A stretch of 39,596 nucleotides of DNA from Acidovorax sp. Root219 (GCF_001428665.1 NZ_LMIJ01000014.1:223922-263517); one strand, 5' to 3'; positions 1-10,154 are shown, counted from the stretch's first letter. A program made the numbers and translations. Notes: generated by a model not told the origin, from the sequence alone.

Positions 1-293
1 GGGGACGCGGCGGCTGGCGCGGGTGCAGCAGCAGCGGGAGGCGCGGCCGCTTCGCCCGCCACTTCCAGCGTGAGCACCACGGAGCCCTGCTTGATCTTGT
101 CGCCGATGGCGACCTTGACCTCTTTGACCACGCCAGCGTGGCTCGACGGGATCTCCATCGACGCCTTGTCGGATTCGACCGTGATCAGCGACTGCTCGGC
201 CTTGACCGTGTCGCCGGGTTTGACCAGCAATTCGATCACGCCGACTTCGTCGAAGTCTCCGATGTCCGGAACTTGAATGTCTACCAATGCCAT
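1..293 (-). CDS. aceF: Dihydrolipoyllysine acetyltransferase (PDH E2), N-terminal part
   Basis: E2 core of the pyruvate dehydrogenase complex; it moves the acetyl group from E1 to CoA on a swinging lipoyl arm in the cytoplasm. Only about 97 residues are in the window and the gene runs off the left edge. The protein starts [17 protein letters not shown] and contains a complete lipoyl domain (about residues 2-77) with the lipoylated Lys43 in the motif [10 protein letters not shown]. An Ala/Pro-rich hinge then begins, as expected for the flexible linker of E2. It lies 17 bases downstream of aceE on the same strand, so the two are surely co-transcribed. The ATG at 293 is the natural start because the lipoyl domain begins directly after it. 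Identification is firm; how many lipoyl domains follow cannot be seen. Confidence 0.93.
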   Translation of the reverse strand, partial: MALVDIQVPDIGDFDEVGVIELLVKPGDTVKAEQSLITVESDKASMEIPSSHAGVVKEVKVAIGDKIKQGSVVLTLEVAGEAAAPPAAAAPAPAAAS

Positions 294-310
294 TGTTGTC
301 TCCGGTTCTT

Positions 311-3028
311 TTATGCGTACAGCGGGTTGACCTTGTCGGCCTGGATGTTGTACTTGGCGATGGCCTCGGCCACCTTGGAAGCAGGCACCTTGCCTTCTTC
401 GGACAGCGCCTTCAGGGCCGCGACGACAATGTAGTGGCGGTTGATCTCGAAGTGCTCACGCAGCTTGCTGCGGAAGTCGCTGCGGCCAAAGCCGTCGGTA
501 CCGAGCACCTTGTAGGTGCGACCGGCAGGGATGAACGAGCGGATCTGGTCCGCATAGTTCTTCATGTAGTCGGTGGAGGCGACCACGGGGCCTGCGGTCT
601 TGCCCAACTGCTCGGCCACGAAGGAGACGCGTGGCGTTTCGGTCGGGTGCAGCAGGTTCCAGCGCTCCACGTCCTGGCCGTCGCGGGCCAGTTCGTTGAA
701 GCTCGGGCAGCTCCAGATGCCGGCGGCCACGCCCCAGTCCTTTTCGAGCAGTGCCTGGGCAAAGAACGATTCGCGCAGGATGGTGCCGCTGCCCAGCAGT
801 TGCACGGTGGGTGCATCGGCGGCCAGGGCGGGCGCCTGCTTGCACAGGTACATGCCCTTGATGATCTGCTCTTCCGTGCCGGGCTGCAGGCCGGGCATGG
901 GGTAGTTCTCGTTGAGCAGCGTGATGTAGTAGAAGACGTTTTCCTGGCGCTCGACCATGCGCTTCAAGCCATGGTGCATGATCACGCCGACTTCGTGGGC
1001 GAAGGTCGGGTCGTAGCTCACGCAGTTGGGGATGGTGCCGGCCAGGATGTGGCTGTGACCGTCTTCGTGCTGCAGGCCTTCGCCGTTGAGCGTGGTGCGG
1101 CCCGAGGTGCCGCCCAGCAGGAAGCCGCGGGCCTGCATGTCGCCCGCCGCCCAGGCCAGGTCGCCGATGCGCTGGAAGCCGAACATCGAGTAGTACACGT
1201 AGAACGGGATCATGATCCGGTTGTTCGTGCTGTAGCTGGTGGCCGCTGCGATCCAGCTGGCCATGCCGCCGGCTTCGTTGATGCCTTCCTGCAGGATCTG
1301 GCCGGCCTTGTCTTCACGGTAGTACATCACCTGGTCGCGGTCGACCGGGGTGTACAGCTGGCCCTTGGGGTTGTAGATGCCGATCTGGCGGAACAGGCCT
1401 TCCATGCCGAAGGTGCGGGCCTCGTCCACCAGGATGGGCACCACGCGCGGGCCCAGGGCCTGGTCGCGCAGCAGCTGCGTGATGAAGCGCACGTAGGCCT
1501 GGGTGGTGGAGATTTCACGGCCTTCGGCCGTGGGCTCCAGCACCGCTTTGAAGGTGTCGAGCGAGGGCACGGTGAAGCTCTCTTCGGCCTTGGGCAGGCG
1601 CTTGGGCAGGTAACCGCCCAGGGCCTTGCGGCGCTCTTGCAGGTACTGCATTTCCGGCGTGTCGTCGGCCGGCTTGTAGTACGGGATGTCGGCCAGCTGG
1701 CTGTCAGGGATCGGGATGCTGAAGCGGTCGCGGATGTACTTGATGTCCTCGTCCGAGAGCTTCTTGGTCTGGTGCACGGTGTTCTTGCCCTCACCGGCCT
1801 TGCCCATGCCATAGCCCTTGACGGTCTTGACCAGCAGCACGGTGGGCTGGTTCTTGTGCGCGTTGGCAGCGTGGAAGGCGGCGTAGACCTTGGCGGGCTC
1901 GTGGCCACCGCGGCGCAGCTCGAAGATCTCGTCGTCGGTCATGTGCTCGACGAGCTTCAGAGTCTCGGGGTGGCGGCCGAAGAAGTTCTTGCGCACGAAG
2001 GCACCGTCGTTGGCCTTCATGGCCTGGTAGTCGCCGTCCAGCGTCTCCATCATCAGTTGCTTGAGCTTGCCGGTCTTGTCGCGGGCCAGCAGGGTGTCCC
2101 AGCCATTGCCCCACAGGAGCTTGATGACGTTCCAGCCGCTGCCGCGGAACTCGCTTTCGAGCTCCTGCACGATCTTGCCGTTGCCGCGCACCGGGCCGTC
2201 CAGGCGCTGCAGGTTGCAGTTGATCACGAAGACCAGGTTGTCCAGATTTTCACGCGCGGCCAGGCCGATGGCGCCCAGCGATTCGGGTTCGTCCATCTCG
2301 CCGTCGCCGCAGAACACCCAGACCTTGCGGTTTTCGGTGTTGGCGATGCCACGGGCGTGCAGGTACTTGAGGAAGCGCGCCTGGTAGATGGCCATCAGCG
2401 GGCCCAGACCCATCGACACCGTGGGGAACTGCCAGAACTCGGGCATCAGCTTGGGATGCGGGTAGCTCGACAGGCCCTTGCCGTCCACTTCCTGGCGGAA
2501 GCTGTCGAGCTGCTCTTCGTTCAGGCGGCCTTCGAGGTAGGCGCGGGCGTAGATGCCGGGCGAGCTGTGGCCCTGGATGTACAGCAGGTCGCCACCGTGG
2601 TCTTCGCTCGCGGCATGCCAGAAATGGTTGAAGCCAGCACCGAACATGCTGGCCACCGATGCGAACGAGCCGATGTGGCCGCCCAGGTCGCCGCCGTCGG
2701 CGGGGTTCAGCCGGTTGGCGCGCACGACCATGGCCATGGCGTTCCAGCGCATGTAGGCGCGCAGGCGCTTTTCAATGGCGATGTTGCCGGGGCAGTGGGC
2801 TTCCTGGTCGGCCTCGATGGTGTTCACGTAGGCCGTGTTGGCCGAGAACGGCATGTCGATGCTGCTCTGGCGCGCGTGCTCCAAAAGCTGTTCCAGCAGG
2901 AAATGGGCACGCTCGGGGCCCTCTTTGTCGATCACGGCGGACAGCGCATCCATCCATTCGCGGGTTTCCTGCTGATCGACGTCGGTACCGAGGCCAAAAG
3001 CGGCCTGAGGGTCGGGCTGAGCTGACAT
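311..3028 (-). CDS. aceE: Pyruvate dehydrogenase E1 component, homodimeric type
   Basis: Thiamine-diphosphate-dependent decarboxylation of pyruvate and reductive acetylation of the E2 lipoyl group. The predicted 905-residue protein has the usual length of the single-chain bacterial E1. Visible marks include the ThDP/Mg motif ([11 protein letters not shown] followed by [14 protein letters not shown]) and [17 protein letters not shown] near the N-terminal substrate region. The frame is open further upstream to 3085, but the ATG at 3028 ([12 protein letters not shown]) is preferred because an AGGAGA ribosome site sits about 8 bases before it and the family begins here. It is first in an aceE-aceF operon. 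The 238-base gap to the divergent sensor kinase must contain its promoter and holds a TTCGCA/TGCGAA inverted repeat that could be an operator. Confidence 0.97.
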   Translation of the reverse strand: MSAQPDPQAAFGLGTDVDQQETREWMDALSAVIDKEGPERAHFLLEQLLEHARQSSIDMPFSANTAYVNTIEADQEAHCPGNIAIEKRLRAYMRWNAMAMVVRANRLNPADGGDLGGHIGSFASVASMFGAGFNHFWHAASEDHGGDLLYIQGHSSPGIYARAYLEGRLNEEQLDSFRQEVDGKGLSSYPHPKLMPEFWQFPTVSMGLGPLMAIYQARFLKYLHARGIANTENRKVWVFCGDGEMDEPESLGAIGLAARENLDNLVFVINCNLQRLDGPVRGNGKIVQELESEFRGSGWNVIKLLWGNGWDTLLARDKTGKLKQLMMETLDGDYQAMKANDGAFVRKNFFGRHPETLKLVEHMTDDEIFELRRGGHEPAKVYAAFHAANAHKNQPTVLLVKTVKGYGMGKAGEGKNTVHQTKKLSDEDIKYIRDRFSIPIPDSQLADIPYYKPADDTPEMQYLQERRKALGGYLPKRLPKAEESFTVPSLDTFKAVLEPTAEGREISTTQAYVRFITQLLRDQALGPRVVPILVDEARTFGMEGLFRQIGIYNPKGQLYTPVDRDQVMYYREDKAGQILQEGINEAGGMASWIAAATSYSTNNRIMIPFYVYYSMFGFQRIGDLAWAAGDMQARGFLLGGTSGRTTLNGEGLQHEDGHSHILAGTIPNCVSYDPTFAHEVGVIMHHGLKRMVERQENVFYYITLLNENYPMPGLQPGTEEQIIKGMYLCKQAPALAADAPTVQLLGSGTILRESFFAQALLEKDWGVAAGIWSCPSFNELARDGQDVERWNLLHPTETPRVSFVAEQLGKTAGPVVASTDYMKNYADQIRSFIPAGRTYKVLGTDGFGRSDFRSKLREHFEINRHYIVVAALKALSEEGKVPASKVAEAIAKYNIQADKVNPLYA

Positions 3029-3266
3029 GCTTTGTCTCCTATAGGTGTGGCAGCAATTTAGAACACTGCCCCTAGTTTCGCACAACTTTTTGCGAATTTC
3101 AAATGGTGCCCATTGATATCATATTATGAGAATTTGCTGCAAACGCACAAGAACGAGCGTTCGCAAAAGATCCACGTCCTGCCCGAAAACACCATGCAAG
3201 GGATCGTGGACAGGTTTGCCCCTGCTGTCCGTTACCAGGTGTGCGCCTCCTCTACACTTGAGGGAC
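3029..3266. promoter_or_regulatory. Divergent promoter region aceE / PAS sensor kinase
   Basis: This 238-base AT-richer gap separates two divergent operons. A perfect 6-base inverted repeat, TTCGCA at 3077-3082 and TGCGAA at 3091-3096 with an 8-base spacer, lies about 50-70 bases upstream of aceE. On the minus strand TTGTGC and TCTAAA with 17 bases between them would make a weak -35/-10 pair for aceE overlapping that repeat. A further TTCGCA half-site occurs near 3160. The repeat is seen directly; its role as an operator is inference, and I cannot name the protein that would bind it. Confidence 0.45.
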
Positions 3267-5828
3267 ATGCATCCCACCGACCCAGCGCCCCCCACCACGG
3301 TCTCGCCCATCGCGGCCCCTGCGCGCTGGTGGCGCAAGTGGTGGCGCAGCCTCTCGCCCACCCGGCAGGACCGGTTTGCCGCGCTCGCACCCCTGGCGGC
3401 GGTGCTGATGTTCCTGGCGGCCATCGTGGCGGCCTTCTGGTACCTGCGCGCCGAAGAGGCCGAGCGCGAGCAGGAGGCCCTGCGCCGCGACGTGGAATAC
3501 GCCCAGCAGCGGGTGCGCCTGCGCCTCCTGGAGCGGCAGGAGCAGCTGATGCGCATTGCGCGCGACCTGTCCAACCAGGAGCTCGAAAAATCCGAGTTCG
3601 TGAGCCGGGCCGAGACGCTGATCAGCCAATACCCCGAACTGCAGGCCATCACCTGGATCGACGAGCGCCGCCGCATCCGCGCCAGCCACGCGGCACCCAC
3701 CCTGGCCAGCAGCGAGCTGCGCATTTCCGGCGAGGTGCTCAAGGCTGGCGACACGGCCGACACCTATGGCCTGGCGCGCGACCTGCAGCAGCCCGTGTAT
3801 GCCCAACCGGCCGCGACGGCGGGCGACATCACCCCCCTGCTGCAACTGCAGGTGCCGCTGAACAACCAGGGCAAGTTCAGCGGCGTGGTGCTGGGCGAAT
3901 ACTCCATCGACAGCCTGCTGCGCTACGGCACGCCCACCGAGGTGCTGGCGCGCTACGCCGTGACGCTGCTGGACAGCAAGAACCAGGTGCTTGCGGGCAC
4001 CCCTCTGGGCCCGCGCAACCCGGCCACGCAGCTGCTGCCCTGGAGCCCGCGCGCCAATGAGTACGAGGTGCCCGTATCCCCCGTGGGCAACGGGCTGGTG
4101 CTGCGCGCCCAGGCCTACCGCACCTCGCTGGGCGTGGTGGGCAGCGGCCTGTTCTGGCTGGTGGGCACGCTCAGTGCCATGACGGCCTGGATGCTGATCG
4201 CCACCTGGCGACACACGCGCCGGCGCATGCAGGCCCAGCAGGCCCTGGTGGCCGAAACCAACTTCCGCCGGGCGATGGAGAACTCCATCCTCACCGGCAT
4301 GCGTGCCTTGGACATGGAAGGCCGCATCACCTATGTGAACGCCGCCTTCTGCCAGATGACGGGCTGGAGCGAGGCCGAGCTGGTGGGCTTGAAGGCGCCC
4401 TTCCCCTACTGGCCCGACTCGGACCACGAGGCCCTGCACGCCAAGCTGCGCGACGAGCTCAGCGGCAAGACCATCGTCGGCGGCTTCCAGGTGCGGGTGC
4501 GGCGCAAGAGCGGCACGCTGTTCGATGCGCGGCTGTACGTGTCGCCACTGATCGACGCCCATGGCCACCAGACCGGCTGGATGACGTCGATGACCGACAT
4601 CACCGAGCCCAACCGGGTGCGCGAGCAGCTCTCGGCGTCGCACGAGCGCTTCACCATCGTGCTCGAATCGCTCGATGCCTCGGTGTCCGTGGCGCCGCTG
4701 GGCAGCGAGGAACTGCTGTTTGCCAACAAGCTGTACCGCCAGTGGTTCGGCTCGCAGACCGGAGGCCACCTGCAGCTGGTGGCCCAGGCCGGCGTGGTGC
4801 CCGTGGCGGGCAGCACTTCGACGGGCGTGGACGACGAGGACGGCCTGATGGGCCTGCCCACCGACACGCTGACCAGCGCCCGCACCGAAAACGCCGAGAT
4901 CTTCCTGCCCGACCTGGGCAAGTGGCTGGAGGTGCGCTCGCGCTACCTCAACTGGGTGGACGGGCGCCTGGCGCAGATGGTGATCGCCACCGACATCACG
5001 CCGCGCCGCCAGGCGGAAGAGCAGGCCTCGCGCCAAGCCGAGCGCGCCCAGTCGGTCAGCCGCCTGATCACCATGGGCGAGATGGCGTCCAGCGTGGCGC
5101 ACGAGCTCAACCAGCCGCTCACGGCCATCAACAACTACTGCAGTGGCATGGTCTCGCGCATCCAGAGCGGCCAGCTGACCGAGGAAGCCCTGCTCACCGC
5201 CCTGCAGAAGACAGCGCACCAGGCGCAGCGCGCCGGGCAGATCATCCAGCGCATCCGCGCCTTCGTGAAGAAGAGCGAGCCCAACCGGGCCCTGGCCGAC
5301 GTGCACCTGATGGTGACCGAGGCCGTGGAGCTGGCCGACATCGAGCTGCGCCGCCACCATGTGCGCCTGACGCTGTACATCGCCGCGCGCCTGCCGCCCG
5401 TGATGGCCGACACCATCCTGATCGAGCAGGTGCTGGTGAACCTAATGAAGAACGGCGCCGAGGCAATACAGCACGCCAACCGACCGACGGCGGGCCGCAG
5501 CGTGGAGCTGCGCGTGGTGCCCAAGACCATCGAGGAGCGCGAGGTGGTCGAATTTTCGGTGCTGGACACCGGCAAGGGCCTGGCGCCCGAGGTGCTGGAG
5601 CGCCTGTTCGAGGCCTTCTTCTCCACCAAGCAAGAAGGCATGGGCATGGGCCTCAATCTGTGCCGCAGCATCGTCGAGTCGCACCAGGGACGGATGCGTG
5701 CAGAGAACATCTACAATGGTTCAGACGTCACGGGCTGCAGGTTCTCCTTCTGGTTGCCGCTTGCCAAGCCTGCCGATGACACTACAAATTCTGTAGCAAA
5801 CGCACATATTCCAAGGACAATTGCATGA
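3267..5828 (+). CDS. Membrane-bound PAS-domain sensor histidine kinase
   Basis: Sensor of a two-component system, 853 residues. Order of parts: a cytoplasmic N-terminal stretch, transmembrane helix 1 (about 38-60), a periplasmic sensing domain of roughly 225 residues, helix 2 (about 288-313), a PAS domain (about 325-440), a second PAS-like region (about 455-590), a dimerisation/phosphoacceptor domain with His612 in SSVAHELNQPLT, and a HATPase domain with N box NLMKNGAEAI (about 721), G1 DTGKGL (about 766) and a glycine-rich lid GMGMGLNLCRSI. The kinase core resembles the FixL/TodS type that partners FixJ-like regulators. The frame is open back to 3126, but the ATG at 3267 has a TGAGGG ribosome site just before it. 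Its stop overlaps the regulator start by 4 bases, which argues for a cognate pair. The signal sensed is unknown. Confidence 0.9.
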   Translation: MHPTDPAPPTTVSPIAAPARWWRKWWRSLSPTRQDRFAALAPLAAVLMFLAAIVAAFWYLRAEEAEREQEALRRDVEYAQQRVRLRLLERQEQLMRIARDLSNQELEKSEFVSRAETLISQYPELQAITWIDERRRIRASHAAPTLASSELRISGEVLKAGDTADTYGLARDLQQPVYAQPAATAGDITPLLQLQVPLNNQGKFSGVVLGEYSIDSLLRYGTPTEVLARYAVTLLDSKNQVLAGTPLGPRNPATQLLPWSPRANEYEVPVSPVGNGLVLRAQAYRTSLGVVGSGLFWLVGTLSAMTAWMLIATWRHTRRRMQAQQALVAETNFRRAMENSILTGMRALDMEGRITYVNAAFCQMTGWSEAELVGLKAPFPYWPDSDHEALHAKLRDELSGKTIVGGFQVRVRRKSGTLFDARLYVSPLIDAHGHQTGWMTSMTDITEPNRVREQLSASHERFTIVLESLDASVSVAPLGSEELLFANKLYRQWFGSQTGGHLQLVAQAGVVPVAGSTSTGVDDEDGLMGLPTDTLTSARTENAEIFLPDLGKWLEVRSRYLNWVDGRLAQMVIATDITPRRQAEEQASRQAERAQSVSRLITMGEMASSVAHELNQPLTAINNYCSGMVSRIQSGQLTEEALLTALQKTAHQAQRAGQIIQRIRAFVKKSEPNRALADVHLMVTEAVELADIELRRHHVRLTLYIAARLPPVMADTILIEQVLVNLMKNGAEAIQHANRPTAGRSVELRVVPKTIEEREVVEFSVLDTGKGLAPEVLERLFEAFFSTKQEGMGMGLNLCRSIVESHQGRMRAENIYNGSDVTGCRFSFWLPLAKPADDTTNSVANAHIPRTIA

Positions 5829-6451
5829 GCTTGATTCCGAAAAAGGGCACCGTATACGTCGTGGACGATGACGAAGCGGTCCGCGACTCCCTGCAATGGC
5901 TGCTGGAAGGCAAGGACTACCGGGTGCGCTGCTTTGATTCGGCCGAGACCTTTCTGTCGCGCTACGACCCCCGCGAAGTGGCCTGCCTGATCGTGGACAT
6001 CCGCATGGGCGGCATGACCGGCCTGGAGCTGCAGGACCGCCTGATCGAGCGCAAGTCGCCCCTGCCCATCGTCTTCATCACCGGCCACGGCGACGTGCCC
6101 ATGGCCGTGAACACCATGAAGAAGGGTGCGCTCGACTTCATCCAGAAGCCCTTTGACGAGGAAGAGCTGGTCGGCCTGGTCGAGCGCATGCTGGACCACG
6201 CCCGCGAGGCCTTTGCCGGCTACCAGCAGGCCGCCAGCCGCGACGCCCTGCTGTCCAAACTCACCAGCCGCGAGGCACAGGTGCTCGAGCGCATCGTCGC
6301 CGGCCGCCTGAACAAGCAGATCGCCGACGACCTCGGGATCAGCATCAAGACGGTGGAGGCGCACCGCGCCAACATCATGGAAAAGCTCAACGCCAATACC
6401 GTGGCCGATTTGCTCAAGATTGCCCTCGGACAAAACGCCCCCAAGGGCTAA
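5825..6451 (+). CDS. FixJ-type response regulator
   Basis: 208-residue DNA-binding response regulator. The receiver domain (about 9-125) shows the acidic cluster DDD at 14-16, phosphoacceptor Asp58 in LIVDIRMGG, the Thr/Ser switch in FITGHGD and Lys in QKPFDEEE. A LuxR/FixJ helix-turn-helix follows at about 145-203 (LTSREAQVLERIVAG then NKQIADDLGISIKTVEAHR). The start ATGA overlaps the kinase stop, so both proteins are made from one message. The regulated genes cannot be told from sequence. The divergent aceE-aceF operon is one possible target by proximity only. A factor-independent terminator lies directly downstream. Confidence 0.93.
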   Translation: MSLIPKKGTVYVVDDDEAVRDSLQWLLEGKDYRVRCFDSAETFLSRYDPREVACLIVDIRMGGMTGLELQDRLIERKSPLPIVFITGHGDVPMAVNTMKKGALDFIQKPFDEEELVGLVERMLDHAREAFAGYQQAASRDALLSKLTSREAQVLERIVAGRLNKQIADDLGISIKTVEAHRANIMEKLNANTVADLLKIALGQNAPKG

Positions 6452-6476
6452 GCCACCGTAGCCCAGTTCCCCACCA

Positions 6477-6498
6477 GGGCGCCACCCGGCGCCCTTTT
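6477..6498 (+). terminator. Rho-independent terminator after the FixJ-type regulator
   Basis: A perfect 7-base stem GGGCGCC/GGCGCCC (6477-6483 with 6488-6494) has a 4-base loop ACCC and is followed by TTTT. It lies 25 bases after the regulator stop and just before folD, separating the two transcription units. Confidence 0.8.
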
Positions 6499-6515
6499 CG
6501 ATCCGTATTCCAGCC

Positions 6516-7370
6516 ATGACAGCCCACATCATCGACGGCACCGCCCTTTCCCGCCAACTGCGCAGCGAAGTCGCCCAGCGCGCCGCAGCCCTCACCGCGC
6601 GTGGCCACCAGCCCGGCCTGGCCGTGATACTGGTGGGCGAAGACCCGGCCTCGGCCGTCTATGTGCGCAACAAGGTCAAGGCCTGCGAGGACAGCGGCGT
6701 GCGCTCGATCTTCGAGAAGTACGAGGCCACGCTGAGCGAGGCCGACCTGCTGGCTCGCATCGCCGCGCTGAATGCCGACCCGAGCGTGCACGGCATCCTG
6801 GTGCAGATGCCCCTGCCCAAGCACATCGACCCGCACAAGGTGATCGAGGCGATTTCCACCGCCAAGGATGTGGATGGCTACTCGGTGCTGTCGGCCGGCG
6901 AACTGATGGCCGGGCTGGAGGGTTTTCGCCCCTGCACGCCCTACGGCAGCATGAAGCTGATCGAATCCACCGGCCAGTCGCTCAAGGGCAAGCATGCCGT
7001 GGTGATCGGGCGCAGCAACACCGTGGGCAAGCCCATGGCCCTGCTGCTGCTGCAGGCCAATGCCACCGTGACCGTGACGCACAGCGGCACGCCCGACCTG
7101 GCCTACCACACGCGCCAAGCCGACGTGGTGGTGGCGGCCGTGGGCCGCGCCAACACGCTCACGGCCGACATGGTCAAGCCCGGTGCCATCGTGATCGACG
7201 TGGGCATCAACCGCAACGCCGAAGGCAAGCTCTGCGGCGACGTGGACTTCGAGGGCGTCAAGGAAGTGGCCGGCTGGATCACCCCCGTGCCTGGCGGGGT
7301 TGGCCCGATGACCATTACCATGCTGCTGGTGAACACCATCGAGGCGGCCGAGCGCACGGCTGCACGGTAA
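6516..7370 (+). CDS. folD: Methylenetetrahydrofolate dehydrogenase / cyclohydrolase
   Basis: Bifunctional cytoplasmic enzyme interconverting 5,10-methylene-THF, 5,10-methenyl-THF and 10-formyl-THF with NADP. The 284 residues match the family length. The catalytic YxxxK motif is present as YVRNK (Tyr49, Lys53), with the signature [15 protein letters not shown], the NADP-binding segment [18 protein letters not shown], and the C-terminal [18 protein letters not shown]. The ATG at 6516 follows the terminator hairpin of the previous unit, and no strong ribosome site is visible. It runs in the same direction as the peptidase gene 41 bases downstream and may be co-transcribed with it. Confidence 0.97.
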   Translation: MTAHIIDGTALSRQLRSEVAQRAAALTARGHQPGLAVILVGEDPASAVYVRNKVKACEDSGVRSIFEKYEATLSEADLLARIAALNADPSVHGILVQMPLPKHIDPHKVIEAISTAKDVDGYSVLSAGELMAGLEGFRPCTPYGSMKLIESTGQSLKGKHAVVIGRSNTVGKPMALLLLQANATVTVTHSGTPDLAYHTRQADVVVAAVGRANTLTADMVKPGAIVIDVGINRNAEGKLCGDVDFEGVKEVAGWITPVPGGVGPMTITMLLVNTIEAAERTAAR

Positions 7371-7411
7371 AAAACCCTTGAACCAACGCCCCGAGGCGCC
7401 ATCTACACCGC

Positions 7412-9457
7412 ATGAGCAACGCCCTTCTCGAATTTTCCGGCCTTCCCCAGTTTGACCGCATCACGCCAGGCGACGTCGCACCAGCCGTCGACGTGCTGCT
7501 CGAACGTGCCAACGTGGCGCTGGAGACGGTGACTGCCCCCGACTTCCCCGCCCGCTGGGACGCCATCGCCCAGGTGCTGGACGTGGCCACCGAACAACTG
7601 GGCACGGCCTGGGGTGCGGTGAGCCACCTCAACAGCGTGGCCGACACGCCCGAATTGCGCGCCGCCTACAACGCCGCCCTGCCGCGCGTGACCGAGTACT
7701 GGACGCGCCTGGGCGCCGACGAGCGCCTGTACGCCAAGTACAAGGCCATCGACCCCGCCGCGCTGAGCGTGGAGCAGCGCCAGGCACACAAGAATGCCGT
7801 GCGCAACTTCGTGCTCAGCGGTGCGGAGCTGGCCGGCCCGGCCAAGGAGCGCTTTGCCCAGATCCAGGAGCGCCAGGCCGAGCTGAGCCAGAAGTTCAGC
7901 GAAAACGCCCTGGACGCGACCGACGCCTTTGCCTACTACGCCACCGACGCCGAGGTGGATGGCGTGCCGGCCGACGTGCTGCAGGCCGCGCGCGACGCCG
8001 CCCAGGCCGAGGGCAAGGACGGCTACAAGCTCACATTGAAGATGCCGTGCTACCTGCCGGTGATGCAGTTCGCCCACCAGAGCGCCCTGCGCGAAAAGCT
8101 CTACCGCGCCTACGTGACCCGCGCCTCCGACCAGGCCGAGGGCGATGCCCGCAAGTACGACAACACGGCGTTGATCGGCGAGATCCTGGCGTTGCGCAAG
8201 GAAGAGGCACAGCTGCTGGGCTACGCCAACTTCGGCGAAGTCTCGGTGGTGGCCAAGATGGCCGATTCTCCCGCCGAGGTGGTCACCTTCCTGCGCGACC
8301 TGGCGCACCGCGCCCGCCCCTATGCCGAAAAGGACGTGGCCGACCTGCGCGCCTTTGCTTCTGGCGACCTGGGGCTGGCCAATCCGCAGGCCTGGGACTG
8401 GCCCTACGTGGCCGAAAAGCTCAAGGAGGCGCGCTATGCCTTCAGCGAGCAGGAGGTCAAGCAGTACTTCACGGCGCCCAAGGTGCTGGCCGGGCTGTTC
8501 AAGATCATCGAGACGCTGTTCGAGGTGGCGATCCGACGCGACAGCGCTCCCGTGTGGAACCCGGCCGTGGAGTTCTACCGCATCGAGCGTGGCAACACGC
8601 TGGTCGGCCAGTTCTACCTGGACCAGCCGGCCCGCACCGGCAAGCGCGGCGGCGCCTGGATGGACGACGTGCGCACCCGCTGGCTGCGCCCCGACACCGG
8701 CGTGCTGCAGACCCCGGTGGCGCACCTGGTGTGCAATTTCGCCAGCGGCGTGGACGGCAAGCCACCCCTGCTCACGCACGATGACGTGATCACGCTGTTC
8801 CACGAATTCGGCCACGGCCTGCACCACATGCTGACCCAGGTGAACGAGCGCGACGTCTCGGGCATCGGCGGCGTGGAGTGGGATGCGGTGGAGCTGCCCA
8901 GCCAGTTCATGGAGAACTTCTGCTGGGAGTGGGATGTGCTCAAGCACATGACCGCCCATGTGGACACGGGCGAGCCCCTGCCGCGCGCGCTGTTCGACAA
9001 GATGATCGCTGCCAAGAACTTCCAGAGCGGCATGCAGACCCTGCGCCAGATCGAGTTCTCGCTGTTCGACATGCTGCTGCACACCGAGCACGACCCGGCC
9101 AAGGACATCATGCCGCTGCTGGACCAGGTGCGCGCCGAAGTGGCGGTGCTGCAGCCGCCGGCGTTCAGCCGAACCGCGCACACCTTCAGCCACATCTTCG
9201 CGGGCGGTTATGCTGCGGGTTACTACAGCTACAAATGGGCCGAGGTGCTGAGCGCCGACGCCTATGCAGCCTTTGAAGAGACCGTGGGCAGCGATGGCCA
9301 GCCCAGCGCCGAGACCGGCCGCCGCTACCGCGAGGCGATTCTGGAAGCCGGGGGCAGCCGCCCGGCGATGGAGTCGTTCAAGGCATTCCGGGGCCGCGAA
9401 CCGCGCCTGGATGCCCTGATGCGCCACCAGGGCATGGCCGAGCCTGCTGCGGCCTGA
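7412..9457 (+). CDS. prlC: M3 family oligopeptidase (oligopeptidase A type)
   Basis: Zinc oligopeptidase of family M3, a cytoplasmic enzyme that degrades short peptides including cleaved signal peptides. The 681-residue length fits oligopeptidase A. The zinc motif HEFGH is at residues 464-468, with the third ligand Glu494 in EWDAVELPSQF, and the M3 C-terminal signature AGGYAAGYYSYKWAEVLSAD is present. There is no signal peptide, as expected. The gene sits 41 bases after folD and 37 bases before a small exported thiol protein. Family assignment is firm; choosing OpdA/PrlC over the related dipeptidyl carboxypeptidase rests on overall resemblance and on the N-terminal region. Confidence 0.93.
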   Translation: MSNALLEFSGLPQFDRITPGDVAPAVDVLLERANVALETVTAPDFPARWDAIAQVLDVATEQLGTAWGAVSHLNSVADTPELRAAYNAALPRVTEYWTRLGADERLYAKYKAIDPAALSVEQRQAHKNAVRNFVLSGAELAGPAKERFAQIQERQAELSQKFSENALDATDAFAYYATDAEVDGVPADVLQAARDAAQAEGKDGYKLTLKMPCYLPVMQFAHQSALREKLYRAYVTRASDQAEGDARKYDNTALIGEILALRKEEAQLLGYANFGEVSVVAKMADSPAEVVTFLRDLAHRARPYAEKDVADLRAFASGDLGLANPQAWDWPYVAEKLKEARYAFSEQEVKQYFTAPKVLAGLFKIIETLFEVAIRRDSAPVWNPAVEFYRIERGNTLVGQFYLDQPARTGKRGGAWMDDVRTRWLRPDTGVLQTPVAHLVCNFASGVDGKPPLLTHDDVITLFHEFGHGLHHMLTQVNERDVSGIGGVEWDAVELPSQFMENFCWEWDVLKHMTAHVDTGEPLPRALFDKMIAAKNFQSGMQTLRQIEFSLFDMLLHTEHDPAKDIMPLLDQVRAEVAVLQPPAFSRTAHTFSHIFAGGYAAGYYSYKWAEVLSADAYAAFEETVGSDGQPSAETGRRYREAILEAGGSRPAMESFKAFRGREPRLDALMRHQGMAEPAAA

Positions 9458-9494
9458 CGCGTCCCACAACAAACCGACCCCGAGGAGAAAGACG

Positions 9495-10154
9495 ATGCGC
9501 AAGAACCTGCTGTCCCTGCCGATGCTGGCCCCCATGGTGGTCCTGCTGGCCTGTGCCGGTGCCCAGGCACAAGCGGTGTACCGCATCGTCGGGCCCGATG
9601 GCAAGGTGACTTTCTCGGACCGCGCGCCGGCAGATCCCTCCGCCAGGCCCACCACCACGGGCGCAGCGCCTGCAGCCGGCAGTGCCGGCGCCGGTGCCGG
9701 ACTGCCGCTTGAAATCTCCCGGGTCGCCCAGCGCTTTCCGGTGACGCTGTACACCGGCAACGACTGCGCGCCATGTTCAAGCGCCCGCAGTTTTCTGGTC
9801 AACCGCGGCATTCCCTTCACGGAGCGGACGGTCAACAGCAATGCAGACATCGATGCTCTGCAGGCGGCTAGTGGCAGCAGCACACTGCCTTTTGGCACCA
9901 TCGGCGCGCAACGGATGGCGGGCTTCTCCGAGGGGGAATGGGCGCAATACCTGGACGTAGCCGGCTATCCCAAGCAGTCTCAATTGCCGGCAAACTACCG
10001 CCGCCCGGCAGCCACGCCATTGGTGGCTGCAGCTCCCGCCGCGCCGGCACCAGCCGCCGCGCCGGCGTCGGACGCAACGGTCTCACCCCGCGCACGCCCT
10101 GCACCTTCGACGGATGGCACCGCACCGACCAATCCTGCGGGTATCCGGTTCTGA
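9495..10154 (+). CDS. Exported DUF4124 / glutaredoxin-fold protein
   Basis: 219-residue secreted protein of unknown physiological role. A signal peptide (about residues 1-26, MRKNLL... ending AQA) leads into a short DUF4124 segment (AVYRIVGPDGKVTFSDRAP). A linker rich in Ala, Gly and Pro follows, then a glutaredoxin-like domain (about 82-160) with the redox pair Cys91-Ala-Pro-Cys94, a TLPFG cis-Pro-like segment and GFSEGEWAQYL. The C-terminus is a low-complexity Ala/Pro tail. Such proteins are likely periplasmic thiol-disulfide or metal-handling factors, but that is inference. A GAGGAG ribosome site precedes the ATG. A Cys at residue 20 in LLAC gives a weak alternative reading as a lipoprotein. 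Confidence 0.85.
   Translation: MRKNLLSLPMLAPMVVLLACAGAQAQAVYRIVGPDGKVTFSDRAPADPSARPTTTGAAPAAGSAGAGAGLPLEISRVAQRFPVTLYTGNDCAPCSSARSFLVNRGIPFTERTVNSNADIDALQAASGSSTLPFGTIGAQRMAGFSEGEWAQYLDVAGYPKQSQLPANYRRPAATPLVAAAPAAPAPAAAPASDATVSPRARPAPSTDGTAPTNPAGIRF

Noticed and set aside
287..3025. 912-codon open frame antisense to aceE, and similar long frames at 3252-5360, 7403-9901 and 16849-19461 on the minus strand
   Set aside because: They mirror strongly conserved genes. The translations are rich in Ala, Gly, His, Val and Arg without any recognisable motif, as expected of shadow frames in GC-rich DNA.
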